Shown: positions 16,725 through 25,091 of the stretch, one piece after another | Numbering within the stretch: position 1 is the stretch's first letter | Layout: every line of letters starts with the position of its first letter | Source of the DNA: Veillonella sp. 3891 | GTDB taxonomy: Bacteria > Bacillota > Negativicutes > Veillonellales > Veillonellaceae | Direction of reading: 5' to 3' | Assembly (NCBI RefSeq): GCF_003992315.1 | Contig: NZ_RQVE01000010.1 | Coordinates: 1-64,000 of the forward strand | DNA length: 64,000 bases | The notes under the pieces: generated by a model | Told to the model about the DNA's origin: nothing | The model's database searches: none | Seen by the model: the letters and a program-made list of their open reading frames with translations, nothing else | Program-made: the position numbers and the translations under genes

Positions 16725-16979
16725 ATGTGTTTAGCAGTACCAGCACAATTGGTGCATATTAATGAAACAATTGGTACCGTGGAATTAACAGGGGTGCAAC
16801 GAGAGTGTAGTCTGTTATTGGTGCCAGAAGCAAAAATTGGAGATTGGTTATTAGTCCATGCGGGCTGTGCCGTACAAATTGTAGATGAGGAGGAAGCGCG
16901 TTTGACCCTTGAGGCATTCCGCGAATTAGAAGAACTTGAACAAGATTACTTTAACGGAAAAATCGAAAGTCGCAGCTAG
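16725..16979 (+). CDS. hypC: HypC family hydrogenase assembly chaperone
   Basis: 84 residues beginning MCLAVPAQ, with the essential N-terminal Cys2, and containing VHAGCAVQIVDEEEA. HypC works with HypD to carry iron and its CN/CO ligands to the hydrogenase large subunit. GGAGA precedes it. Its end overlaps hypD by 44 bases if hypD begins at its TTG. Confidence 0.95.
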   Translation: MCLAVPAQLVHINETIGTVELTGVQRECSLLLVPEAKIGDWLLVHAGCAVQIVDEEEARLTLEAFRELEELEQDYFNGKIESRS

Positions 16980-18054
16980 TTTACTAGAGCGCATTCACGA
17001 ATTACATAATCCAGAGGAAACTGTACGATTCATGGAAGTCTGTGGGACCCATACAGTGGCTATTTTTCGAGAAGGGATCCGTCAAATGTTGCCGAAAGGT
17101 ATAGAATTGATCAGCGGTCCTGGATGCCCTGTGTGTGTGACAGACCAACAATATATGGATCAAGCCTTGGCGTATGCGGCTCGAGAGGATGTAGTCATCG
17201 CTACCTTTGGAGATATGCTGAAGATTCCTGGTACCACAGGTAATTTATGGCAGTCGAAAGAAAATGGGGCTCATATTGAAATTATTTATAGCCCCATGGA
17301 AGTACTTGGATTGAGTGAACAATATCCAGATAAAAAGATTATTTTCTTGGGTATCGGCTTTGAAACGACTATTGCTGTTATTGCAGCTACTATTCAGGCG
17401 GTGCATGCTAAGGGAGTAAAGAATGTATTTTTCTTAATTTCTCATAAACTGGTGCCTCCTGCATTACGAGCTCTATTAAGTAATCCAGATCATCAAATTG
17501 ATGGATTCCTATTGCCAGGTCATGTAAGCGTTATCATTGGAGAACAGCCGTATCAGTTTTTGGCCGATAAATATCATATGCCAAGTTGTATTGCTGGCTT
17601 TGATGGTGTGGAAATTTTAGCAGCTATTGTCAATCTCTTAGAACAACGTAAAGAAAAGAAATTTTATGTAGGAAATACGTATCGGTCCGTAGTGGCGAAA
17701 ACGGGAAATTCCGTAGCACAACAATTAATGGATACCTTGTACGAACCGTCTGATGATGGTTGGCGTGGTATTGGTGTACTGCCCGCATCGGGTTTAAAAT
17801 TGCGCGGAGAATGGTCTGCCTATGATGCGTTGGTGCAACTACCTTTAGAAACATTTACAACTAGTGATGGACCGAAAGGCTGCCAATGTGGCTCTGTCAT
17901 TCAGGGGATGATTCATCCTGATGCATGTCCTTTATTTGGTAAACTTTGTACGCCAGAGCATCCAGTAGGAGCTTGTATGGTATCGGTAGAAGGCAGTTGT
18001 TCAGCTTGGTATAAATATGGTTTTTCCAGTGGTGGAATGACCTGGGAGGAATAA
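16936..18054 (+). CDS. hypD: Hydrogenase formation protein HypD
   Basis: 372 residues from a TTG start inside hypC, about 32 residues before the conserved MEVCGTHT, as in other HypD proteins; there is no better in-frame ATG upstream of that motif, and the ribosome binding site is weak, so translation is probably coupled to hypC. Family marks: CGTHT, ISGPGCPVCVT, GIGFETT, LLPGHVSVIIG, and the C-terminal cluster-binding part CQCGSVIQG...CPLFGKLC. It is the iron-sulfur scaffold where Fe(CN)2CO is built. hypE follows immediately. Confidence 0.93.
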   Translation: MNKITLTEKSKVAASLLERIHELHNPEETVRFMEVCGTHTVAIFREGIRQMLPKGIELISGPGCPVCVTDQQYMDQALAYAAREDVVIATFGDMLKIPGTTGNLWQSKENGAHIEIIYSPMEVLGLSEQYPDKKIIFLGIGFETTIAVIAATIQAVHAKGVKNVFFLISHKLVPPALRALLSNPDHQIDGFLLPGHVSVIIGEQPYQFLADKYHMPSCIAGFDGVEILAAIVNLLEQRKEKKFYVGNTYRSVVAKTGNSVAQQLMDTLYEPSDDGWRGIGVLPASGLKLRGEWSAYDALVQLPLETFTTSDGPKGCQCGSVIQGMIHPDACPLFGKLCTPEHPVGACMVSVEGSCSAWYKYGFSSGGMTWEE

Positions 18055-19062
18055 ATGGAACGTATTCGCTTAGTCCACGGTAATGGCGGTAAATTTAGCC
18101 ATGAATTGGTGGACCAATATATTGTGAAATATTTTTCGAATCCAATATTAAATGAATTACATGATGGCGCTGTATTTCCTGTTACAACGGGACGTATGGC
18201 TATGAGTACAGACTCCTATGTAGTGACACCGCATATTTTCCCTGGTGGCAACATTGGGAAATTAGCTGTATGCGGTACGATAAATGATTTAGCCATGATG
18301 GGCGCAGTGCCTCAGTATTTGTCTTGTGGACTTATCTTAGAAGAAGGATTGCCTATTTCTACCTTAGAAACCGTGCTACAAACCATGTCAGATATGGCAC
18401 AACTTTCAGGAGTGTCCATTGTCACAGGGGATACGAAAGTAGTAGAAAAAGGTTCCGTTGACGGCATCTACATCAATACTGCTGGCGTAGGTATCGTACC
18501 GGACTATGTACAGTTAGGTACGTCTTATATTGAAAGTGGTATGAAAGTCATCATTTCAGGCACTTTGGGTGACCATGCGATTGCTGTCATGGGAACTCGG
18601 TATGGATTAGATCTGCCTGATACGATACAAACAGATTGTGCGCCTTTACATAAAATGGCTCATAAGTTGCTAGAAACCTTTGGCAAAGATATTGCCTTCT
18701 TTAGAGATCCTACTCGTGGTGGATTAGCGACGACGCTCCAAGAGATTGCCAACTCCGCACAAAAAGGGATTCGCCTACAAGAATCTGCTATTCCTGTTCG
18801 TGAGGAAGTGCAAGCCGTATGCCAAGTGCTAGGGTACGATCCATTGTATTTGGCAAATGAAGGGAAGATGATTGTCATTGTACGCGCTGATGTGGCAGAT
18901 GAGGTAGTGCAGATGATGCGAACTTTCACAGAAGGTCGTGATGCGGTTATCATTGGCGATGTGGTGAATGGCAATGCCGGCAAAGTAGGATTACAAACGG
19001 CAGTAGGTGGGATTCGCCTCTTGGATATGCTGGGAGAGGATCAAGTGCCACGAATTTGCTAG
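18055..19062 (+). CDS. hypE: Carbamoyl dehydratase HypE
   Basis: 335 residues, AIR synthase-like fold. Starts RLVHGNGGKFSHELV, has STDSYVVTPHIFPGGNIGKLAVCGT with ATP-binding Asp residues, and ends PRIC: the C-terminal Cys accepts the carbamoyl group from HypF and is dehydrated to thiocyanate. It completes hypFCDE. hypA and hypB (nickel insertion) and the hydrogenase subunits are not in the window. Confidence 0.96.
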   Translation: MERIRLVHGNGGKFSHELVDQYIVKYFSNPILNELHDGAVFPVTTGRMAMSTDSYVVTPHIFPGGNIGKLAVCGTINDLAMMGAVPQYLSCGLILEEGLPISTLETVLQTMSDMAQLSGVSIVTGDTKVVEKGSVDGIYINTAGVGIVPDYVQLGTSYIESGMKVIISGTLGDHAIAVMGTRYGLDLPDTIQTDCAPLHKMAHKLLETFGKDIAFFRDPTRGGLATTLQEIANSAQKGIRLQESAIPVREEVQAVCQVLGYDPLYLANEGKMIVIVRADVADEVVQMMRTFTEGRDAVIIGDVVNGNAGKVGLQTAVGGIRLLDMLGEDQVPRIC

Positions 19063-19165
19063 AAAATTGTAATATTTCATGAAAAAATCATACATATCCC
19101 GTATACTTTGTATAGAATAAAAATGTATTTTTTGATACAATGGAAAGGAAAAGGAGGATATTACG

Positions 19166-19612
19166 ATGAAAAAACAAATCGTAGCTGCTATGGTAGCATT
19201 CTCAGTAGCCACTGTAGGTGTTGTTGGCGTTCAACAAGCACAGGCATTTAATTTAGGAAGCTTAGTAGGAGGCGTATTAAAAGTAGGGGGCGTGGGCTTT
19301 CTAGTGGATAAGTACGGTGACTCCATCAATAATTTCTTGAATAATTTATTAAAGCAAAATAATTTGAGTACTACGTACTCAACAAAAGTAGTTCCTATTG
19401 TAAGTCTAGGTAAAGGCGGCCATATTGGTGCGGCGCAGGTAACAGGCCCTAGTAGTGAAGTGGAACGTGTTGAGGCGGTAGCGCAAATAGAGGCTAGTTT
19501 TAATTCCGTAGCTCGCGTAAAAGGACTAGTACCGATTGATAGCACAAACCCAACGACTGCTAATCGCATTCAAGGGGTCGGTGTATCGGCAATTATAGAT
19601 TTGAAGATTTAA
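19166..19612 (+). CDS. Secreted/periplasmic protein of unknown function
   Basis: 148 residues. A clear signal peptide (MKKQIVAAMVAFSVATVGVV, cleavage likely after QAQA) is followed by a Gly-rich segment LGSLVGGVLKVGGVGFLVDK and a soluble domain with TKVVPIVSLGKGGHIGAAQV and an E-V-E-R-V-E-A-V-A-Q-I-E-A stretch. I do not recognise a named family; from memory, similar small secreted proteins occur in Negativicutes but this was not checked. Strong AGGAGG. It has its own terminator and precedes envelope genes. Confidence 0.75.
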   Translation: MKKQIVAAMVAFSVATVGVVGVQQAQAFNLGSLVGGVLKVGGVGFLVDKYGDSINNFLNNLLKQNNLSTTYSTKVVPIVSLGKGGHIGAAQVTGPSSEVERVEAVAQIEASFNSVARVKGLVPIDSTNPTTANRIQGVGVSAIIDLKI

Positions 19613-19618
19613 TGGATT

Positions 19619-19640
19619 AGCACGGGCTTGCCCGTGCTAT
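19619..19640 (+). terminator. Hairpin after the small secreted protein gene
   Basis: AGCACGGGC-TT-GCCCGTGCT, a very stable stem but with no proper T-run, so it may be an mRNA-stabilising stem instead. Confidence 0.55.
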
Positions 19641-19669
19641 CTATGTGTTAGTAGAGATGAGGAGATACT

Positions 19670-20749
19670 ATGAAACGTTCTGCTGTATTGGGAGCCGTAT
19701 TCGCTCTTTTAACAACAAGTGTATGGGCTGCACCAGACACTGTTTTAGAAAAAACAGAAGCCTTAGAAAGTACTGTATATGGTAAAGTGCAAGTAGGGGC
19801 CTTAACAGATCGAGTGCATCAATTGCAAGATACTATTTTGGGAGCCAAACAACAAGGCAGTATTACTGGTCAAGTGGAATCTTTGTACAAATCTGTAGAA
19901 GGGCAAGGTACAAAGGTAACGTTACATCAGGAAGTGAATGCTTTGGAATGGATGTATTTCGATGAAGTTCATAGTGGATCTCTTGTAGAGCGCATTGGGG
20001 AAATGGAACGCAGTGTGAATGGGCTAGAAACAAAAGGCTCCTTACAAAGTCGTGTACAAAAACTAAAACAATCTATTTTTGGCACACAAGTAGCGTTAAA
20101 AACTAAGACTGGCACAATTGGAGCAGATCAAGTATTTACTCTAGAGTTGACAGAACCTGTGACATCTCAAAAAAATGTAAAAGATGATGTGGTACATGTC
20201 AAAGTAGCCGAAGATGTAATGGATGGAGAAACTTTGTTGATTCCTAAAGGTACGGTAGGAACTGGGCATATTACAGAAATTACAAAAGCTCGTTCCTTTG
20301 GTCGTAATGCCAAATTGAACATTGTATTTGATCAATTACAAGGTATTGATGGCACAATTTTCACAGCTATCCAAGGGGAAGAAGCAAAAGCGAAAACAAA
20401 AGGCGAATTAAAAGCGGCTGGTGCCTCTGTAGCGGGAGCTGTGTTATTGGGGCCAGTGGGCTTAGTAGGTGGTTTCTTTGTAAAAGGTAAATCCATTGAT
20501 TTACCAGCAGGAACGCTTGTATATGTACAACCGGAATCTTCTGTTACTATTTCTGGTATAGAAATACATGGTGTGGATACCGGCATAGCTCCTAAAGCTC
20601 CAGTAGAGCCAGTGGCGGCGCCAAAAGCAGCAGAGCCAGTTGCTACACAAGCGCCAGTTGTAAAAGCAAAAGCAGAACCAGTGCAAGTAGTACCAGATGA
20701 TACATTAACAGAAAAACCTGTTATTATTGTAAAACGCGAGCAAAACTAG
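19670..20749 (+). CDS. Secreted repeat protein of unknown function
   Basis: 359 residues with a signal peptide (cleavage likely after VWA). Residues about 25-150 hold four or five repeats of ~27 residues with the pattern G-S-L-x-x-R-V-x-x-L-E/K-x-x-[VI]-x-G (for example GSLVERIGEMERSVNG and GSLQSRVQKLKQSIFG), probably helical pairs. A beta-rich domain follows (GETLLIPKGTVGTGHITEI, then LPAGTLVYVQPES) with a Gly/Ala hydrophobic hairpin at about 250-270, and the tail is Pro/Ala/Lys-rich, as in periplasm-spanning linkers. No function is assigned; the gene is 9 bases before the OstA-like gene and may share its envelope role. Confidence 0.75.
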   Translation: MKRSAVLGAVFALLTTSVWAAPDTVLEKTEALESTVYGKVQVGALTDRVHQLQDTILGAKQQGSITGQVESLYKSVEGQGTKVTLHQEVNALEWMYFDEVHSGSLVERIGEMERSVNGLETKGSLQSRVQKLKQSIFGTQVALKTKTGTIGADQVFTLELTEPVTSQKNVKDDVVHVKVAEDVMDGETLLIPKGTVGTGHITEITKARSFGRNAKLNIVFDQLQGIDGTIFTAIQGEEAKAKTKGELKAAGASVAGAVLLGPVGLVGGFFVKGKSIDLPAGTLVYVQPESSVTISGIEIHGVDTGIAPKAPVEPVAAPKAAEPVATQAPVVKAKAEPVQVVPDDTLTEKPVIIVKREQN

Positions 20750-20758
20750 GAGATGGGC

Positions 20759-22318
20759 ATGAAAAGATATTCTGTAACAGCCGCTGCTATTTTGACGGCA
20801 TTGGCGTGTACACAAAGCCATGCACAAACAGTAGATACGACAGCTCCAGTATTTGAAGCGGAGCCCCAAGTAGCTACGGTTCAGTATGTGCAAACTCCTA
20901 TGGGTTCCACTGTATCTACGGATACAAAGTATGTACCAAATCTGCAAGTGAAGCCAGTAGCTCCTAAAGAAAAACAAGAGGTACAAAAGCCAGCTGTGCC
21001 AGTTCGTATTGATGCAGATAAAATGTATTATAATGATACCACTGGTCGTGTATGGGCTAATGGCTCCGTAGAAGTTGAACGTGGCAATCAACAACTATTG
21101 TCGCAAAACATAGAAGGTAATGCGAAGACACAACAGTATGAAAGTACATCAGATTATCGCTTTTTAGAAGATAAAGGGGACACAAAAGACCTAAAAGGTT
21201 CTCATATTACCTACAATGCGACTACTGGTGAAGCGCATACAAAGGACGTATTTGGCTATGCGGATCCATATTGGGTGAAAGCAGAAGTAGGGGACTTTGA
21301 TGGTAAAACTGGGCGTATTGAAAAAGGTTGGTTAACCACAAAGCATGCCATTGCTTTCAAAGGGGCACCGGATTATCGTGTAGAAGGGGATTATATAGAA
21401 GTATTTCCTGGAGATAAAGCCGTTATCCATAACGCCAGCTTTTATATTAAAAATAAACGAATCATTTCTGTTAAAAAATATACGGTATCTTTGCGTCAAG
21501 ATAAACAAGGTCAAGTGAGTGTATTTTCCTTTGTGCCAAGACCAAAATATAATTCCTCTGATGGATTGAGTTTAAATGGTAAAATTGACTATCCTGTATC
21601 TAAGCGTGGAGAATTATTCTTGCATTATACATGGGGAACCAATATTGGTTTTAAACCATCCTTTGGATATGTGCATTTCTTGCCTTGGGGTGAAGCAAAG
21701 GTCGCGTACAGCCGTGAATCTGCTACACTAAATGCGAAAAAAGTATGGGTTGAGAAGAAGCCAGAAGTATCGCTTCATACACATGCCTATCATGTAGGGG
21801 GCACACCGTTCACCATTCGTGGCGGTGCTAGTTATGGTAAATGGTATGAGGGCAATATCAAAGGAACTCATGCAAAATACTTTGGAGAAGTTTCACATGA
21901 TCCAATCCATGTAGGTAAGCATACCCATGTTACCTTCTATGGAGGCTACCAACGAGATTACTATGGATATAATTCCACGGTTCGCTCCATGCCATACTGG
22001 GGCGTTGGAGCTAATACAGATGTGGGACCACGAGTGAAAGTTTGGACAGGGTATCGTCAAAGTAATGTATCTGCCTTAGTAGATTCTCCATATCCATTTG
22101 ACCAAATTGATGTGAAGTACAACTTGTATTATGGATTGAGTGTGCAAGCTACACGATTGGACCGTTTCAGCGTGCAATTCCAAAAAGACTTGCAAAATCA
22201 TGTATTGCGCTATGTGGATGTGACGTGGCATCGAGACTTACATTCCTTTGAAGGCTCTTTGACATATCGCACGAAACAAAAGAAATGGGAATATACATTG
22301 GTAGCGAAAGATTTTTAA
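20759..22318 (+). CDS. OstA/LptD-like outer membrane barrel protein
   Basis: 519 residues. Signal peptide (cleaved near SHAQ), a Pro/Val-rich linker, then an OstA/LptA-like domain (about 80-250: VRIDADKMYYNDTTGRVWANGSVEVE is its classic start, and more repeats such as YRVEGDYIEVFPGD follow), then a C-terminal region of alternating aromatic strands (YTWGTNIGFKPSFGYVHF, VTFYGGYQRDYYG) ending in F, as expected for a beta-barrel. This suggests an LPS-transport/assembly role like LptD, though it is shorter than proteobacterial LptD. I choose ATG 20759 since AGGAG is 6 bases upstream; an ATG two codons earlier is too close. Confidence 0.75.
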   Translation: MKRYSVTAAAILTALACTQSHAQTVDTTAPVFEAEPQVATVQYVQTPMGSTVSTDTKYVPNLQVKPVAPKEKQEVQKPAVPVRIDADKMYYNDTTGRVWANGSVEVERGNQQLLSQNIEGNAKTQQYESTSDYRFLEDKGDTKDLKGSHITYNATTGEAHTKDVFGYADPYWVKAEVGDFDGKTGRIEKGWLTTKHAIAFKGAPDYRVEGDYIEVFPGDKAVIHNASFYIKNKRIISVKKYTVSLRQDKQGQVSVFSFVPRPKYNSSDGLSLNGKIDYPVSKRGELFLHYTWGTNIGFKPSFGYVHFLPWGEAKVAYSRESATLNAKKVWVEKKPEVSLHTHAYHVGGTPFTIRGGASYGKWYEGNIKGTHAKYFGEVSHDPIHVGKHTHVTFYGGYQRDYYGYNSTVRSMPYWGVGANTDVGPRVKVWTGYRQSNVSALVDSPYPFDQIDVKYNLYYGLSVQATRLDRFSVQFQKDLQNHVLRYVDVTWHRDLHSFEGSLTYRTKQKKWEYTLVAKDF

Positions 22319-22332
22319 TCTAAGGGGACGCC

Positions 22333-23220
22333 ATGAAAAAAGTTAGAAAAGCAGTCATTCCAGCGGCAGGCTTTGGGACGCGCTTTTTGCCAGCCACTAA
22401 AGCACAACCAAAAGAGATGTTGCCTATTGTGGATACACCAACTATACAATATATTGTGCAAGAGGCCATCGATTCTGGTATTGAGGATATTTTGATTATT
22501 ACAGGGCGCAATAAGCGTGCTATTGAAGATCATTTTGATACTAGTGTGGAGTTGGAGCAACTATTGCAACAACAAGGCAAACAACAACATCTAGAGATGG
22601 TACGAAACTTGGCGAATATTAAAGTTCATTACATTCGTCAGAAAACAGCCCGTGGCTTAGGTGATGCGATTTACTGTGCGAAGTCTTTCATAGGGGATGA
22701 GCCATTTGCTGTTCTCTTGGGAGATGATGTGGTGTATAATCCACAAAGTCCATGTTTAAAGCAGTTGATTGATTGTCATTACGCCCATGATGGAGTGACA
22801 ATTTTAGGTACTCAATTTGTAGATCCCGAAAAAGTTAGCTCTTATGGTATTGTGTCAGGACATGAAATTGAACCGAATGTGTACGAAGTAGCTGGGCTAG
22901 TGGAAAAACCACCACTTGAATATGCTCCATCGAATTTGGCCGTATTGGGTCGTTATATTTTGACTCCAGACATATTTGACGAGTTAGAAAAAACGCCTCA
23001 AGGAGCGGGCAATGAAATTCAGCTGACTGATGCTATTGCTAGACTTTCATCAAAAATTCTAGCCTATTCCTATGAAGGGGTACGTTATGATATAGGTGAT
23101 CGATTAGGCTATTTAAAAGCTACTGTAGAATATGGATTACGCAATCCGCAGTTGGCAGAGGCTTTCAAAACCTATTTACAAGAACTAGACATCGATTCTG
23201 TTATGAATCATAAAGCCTAG
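22333..23220 (+). CDS. galU: UTP-glucose-1-phosphate uridylyltransferase
   Basis: 295 residues. Makes UDP-glucose, feeding LPS and surface glycans. Shows the nucleotide-binding start KAVIPAAGFGTRFLPATKAQPKEMLP (as residues 6-31, catalytic Lys in the KEML part), LLGDDVVY with the metal Asp, and VEKPPLEYAPSNLAVLGRYIL. Starts 14 bases after the OstA-like gene, so it is likely in the same transcript. Confidence 0.96.
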   Translation: MKKVRKAVIPAAGFGTRFLPATKAQPKEMLPIVDTPTIQYIVQEAIDSGIEDILIITGRNKRAIEDHFDTSVELEQLLQQQGKQQHLEMVRNLANIKVHYIRQKTARGLGDAIYCAKSFIGDEPFAVLLGDDVVYNPQSPCLKQLIDCHYAHDGVTILGTQFVDPEKVSSYGIVSGHEIEPNVYEVAGLVEKPPLEYAPSNLAVLGRYILTPDIFDELEKTPQGAGNEIQLTDAIARLSSKILAYSYEGVRYDIGDRLGYLKATVEYGLRNPQLAEAFKTYLQELDIDSVMNHKA

Positions 23221-23236
23221 TTGCAGATATATAAGT

Positions 23237-23277
23237 AACGGATGTTATGAGGTGCATGCCTCGTGACATCCGTTTTT
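23237..23277 (+). terminator. Terminator after galU
   Basis: ACGGATGT...ACATCCGT outer stem with inner GAGG/CCTC, followed by TTTTTG. Confidence 0.85.
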
Positions 23278-23309
23278 GCATATCTACTCACTGCATAGTA
23301 AGAATACAT

Positions 23310-23325
23310 TGTGATACATATCACA
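23310..23325. promoter_or_regulatory. CRP/FNR-type operator upstream of pckA
   Basis: TGTGATACATATCACA, a TGTGA-N6-TCACA palindrome with an extra matched pair. Its centre is about 93 bases before the inferred transcription start, a position seen in class I activation. Which CRP/FNR-family regulator binds is not visible from the window. Confidence 0.65.
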
Positions 23326-23374
23326 GATACTTGTATTTACTAAGGCTAATACCGTGTATATGATGGGGCTCATA

Positions 23375-23403
23375 TTGTGAAATACTTAATTAAATGTTAG
23401 AAT
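23375..23403 (+). promoter_or_regulatory. pckA promoter
   Basis: TTGTGA (23375-23380), 17-base spacer, TAGAAT (23398-23403). Confidence 0.55.
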
Positions 23404-23451
23404 ATAAGAGAATATACATAAGTATAATAAGTTACAACGAATGAGGAAACT

Positions 23452-25080
23452 ATGGCAACAAGATTAAAATGGAAACAGTCCGAAATTAAAGAAAACCCGC
23501 TTTTTTCTAAATTGAGAAGTACGATAGAAACAGCGTTTTATGGAAATAATGTAACACCTGTTAAATCCATTGCACAGGCCTATGAGTTAGCAGCTAAGGA
23601 ACCTGGTGTCATTGTATTAGATATGCCAATCTACCGTGCGGAAGAGCAAGGTTTACCACAAGATGCAAAAGTATTAGTTACTAATAATGGTAAAACTACA
23701 GGTCGCTATGCAAAAGCACGTCGTATCATCGGTGATGAAGGTATTAACGAAGTAGAATTATGTGATATTGCTCGTGAAGCTGTGTATGATAGCCGTCATA
23801 AAGAGTGGATTTCTGCGCAAGCTATTGTAGGCTTGGATGAAGCTTTCACCGCTCGTGCACATTTAATGATTCCTAAAGAACATGCTTCTATCTTGTACTC
23901 CTGGGCTATCAACTTCCAATTTTTCAATGAGGAAGTAAAGGCTTTTTACAGAGAGAGTAAGGAAATTCCTGAAGGGGATATTTTTATCTATTCTGATCCA
24001 GATTATGTGGTAGAAGGATACCCTGGAGGACTAGCTATTTTTGACCCTGCTCATAACTGCGCTATGATTTTAGGTATGCGCTATTTTGGGGAACATAAAA
24101 AAGGCACTCTTACATTAGGATGGTCCTTGGCAAATCGTTATGGTTATGTGGCATGCCATGGTGGTATGAAACGATATAACTTACAAGATGGTTCTTCCTA
24201 TACGATTGGCGTATTTGGGTTATCGGGCTCGGGTAAATCTACCTTAACCCATGAACAACATGATGGACGCTATGATATTTCTGTGTTACATGATGATGCG
24301 TATATCATTCATACAGAAGATTTATCCTCTATTGCTTTAGAACCCACATATTTTGATAAAATGCAAGACTATCCGGTGGAACATCCTGCCAATAAATATC
24401 TATTAACATTGCAAAATGTTGGGGTCACCTTAGATGAAGATGGCAATAAAGTTGTTTTAGCAGAAGATGTGCGTAATAACAATGGTCGTGCTATTAAATC
24501 GCAATTCTGGACAGACAATCGTGTGAACTTTGTGAAAGACCCAGTAAATGCTATCGTGTGGTTGATGAAAGATAAAACGTTGCCACCGATTTTAAAAATT
24601 GACGATCCAATTTTGGCGGCTACTATGGGTGCTACGCTAGCAACACGTCGTTCTACAGCGGAAAAATTAGATGACAATGTAGATCCTAACGCATTGGTTA
24701 TTGAACCTTATGCAAATCCATTCCGGACCTATTCCTTGCGTACCGATTATGAAAGCTACAAAAAATTATTCACTCAATCTGGTGTAGATTGCTATATTAT
24801 GAATACAGGTTTCTTCTTGGATAAGAAAATTCCAAAGGAAGTCACATTAGGCTTGTTAGAGGGCTTAGTGGAAGGTAGCCTTAATTTTGAACCATTCTAT
24901 AAATATGAAAACTTAGAATATGTAAAAGTAGAAGGTTTTGAACCAGATTTTACAGTTCGTGAGTATCATCATATTCTTCATAAAGCATTTGAGTTCCGTT
25001 ATGATTACATTGAAAACTTAAAAGGAACAAAAGATGAGTTGCCTGACGAAGTATTAGATGTGTTAAAAATCATTATGTAG
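23452..25080 (+). CDS. pckA: Phosphoenolpyruvate carboxykinase (ATP)
   Basis: 542 residues. Interconverts oxaloacetate and PEP with ATP/ADP and CO2. The P-loop-like kinase-1a site GLSGSGKST is at about 258-266, the kinase-2 metal site VLHDDAY at about 280-286, and MRYFGEHKKG is the substrate region. In a lactate- or dicarboxylate-using anaerobe it can run either way, making PEP for biosynthesis or ATP; direction here is not determined by the sequence. An upstream CRP/FNR-type palindrome suggests carbon or redox control. Confidence 0.95.
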   Translation: MATRLKWKQSEIKENPLFSKLRSTIETAFYGNNVTPVKSIAQAYELAAKEPGVIVLDMPIYRAEEQGLPQDAKVLVTNNGKTTGRYAKARRIIGDEGINEVELCDIAREAVYDSRHKEWISAQAIVGLDEAFTARAHLMIPKEHASILYSWAINFQFFNEEVKAFYRESKEIPEGDIFIYSDPDYVVEGYPGGLAIFDPAHNCAMILGMRYFGEHKKGTLTLGWSLANRYGYVACHGGMKRYNLQDGSSYTIGVFGLSGSGKSTLTHEQHDGRYDISVLHDDAYIIHTEDLSSIALEPTYFDKMQDYPVEHPANKYLLTLQNVGVTLDEDGNKVVLAEDVRNNNGRAIKSQFWTDNRVNFVKDPVNAIVWLMKDKTLPPILKIDDPILAATMGATLATRRSTAEKLDDNVDPNALVIEPYANPFRTYSLRTDYESYKKLFTQSGVDCYIMNTGFFLDKKIPKEVTLGLLEGLVEGSLNFEPFYKYENLEYVKVEGFEPDFTVREYHHILHKAFEFRYDYIENLKGTKDELPDEVLDVLKIIM

Positions 25081-25091
25081 GGGGACTAACA

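Noticed and set aside
24369-24677. Long antisense frame inside pckA, and similar frames inside other genes
   Set aside because: No ribosome binding sites and residue content typical of reverse-complement shadows of conserved genes.
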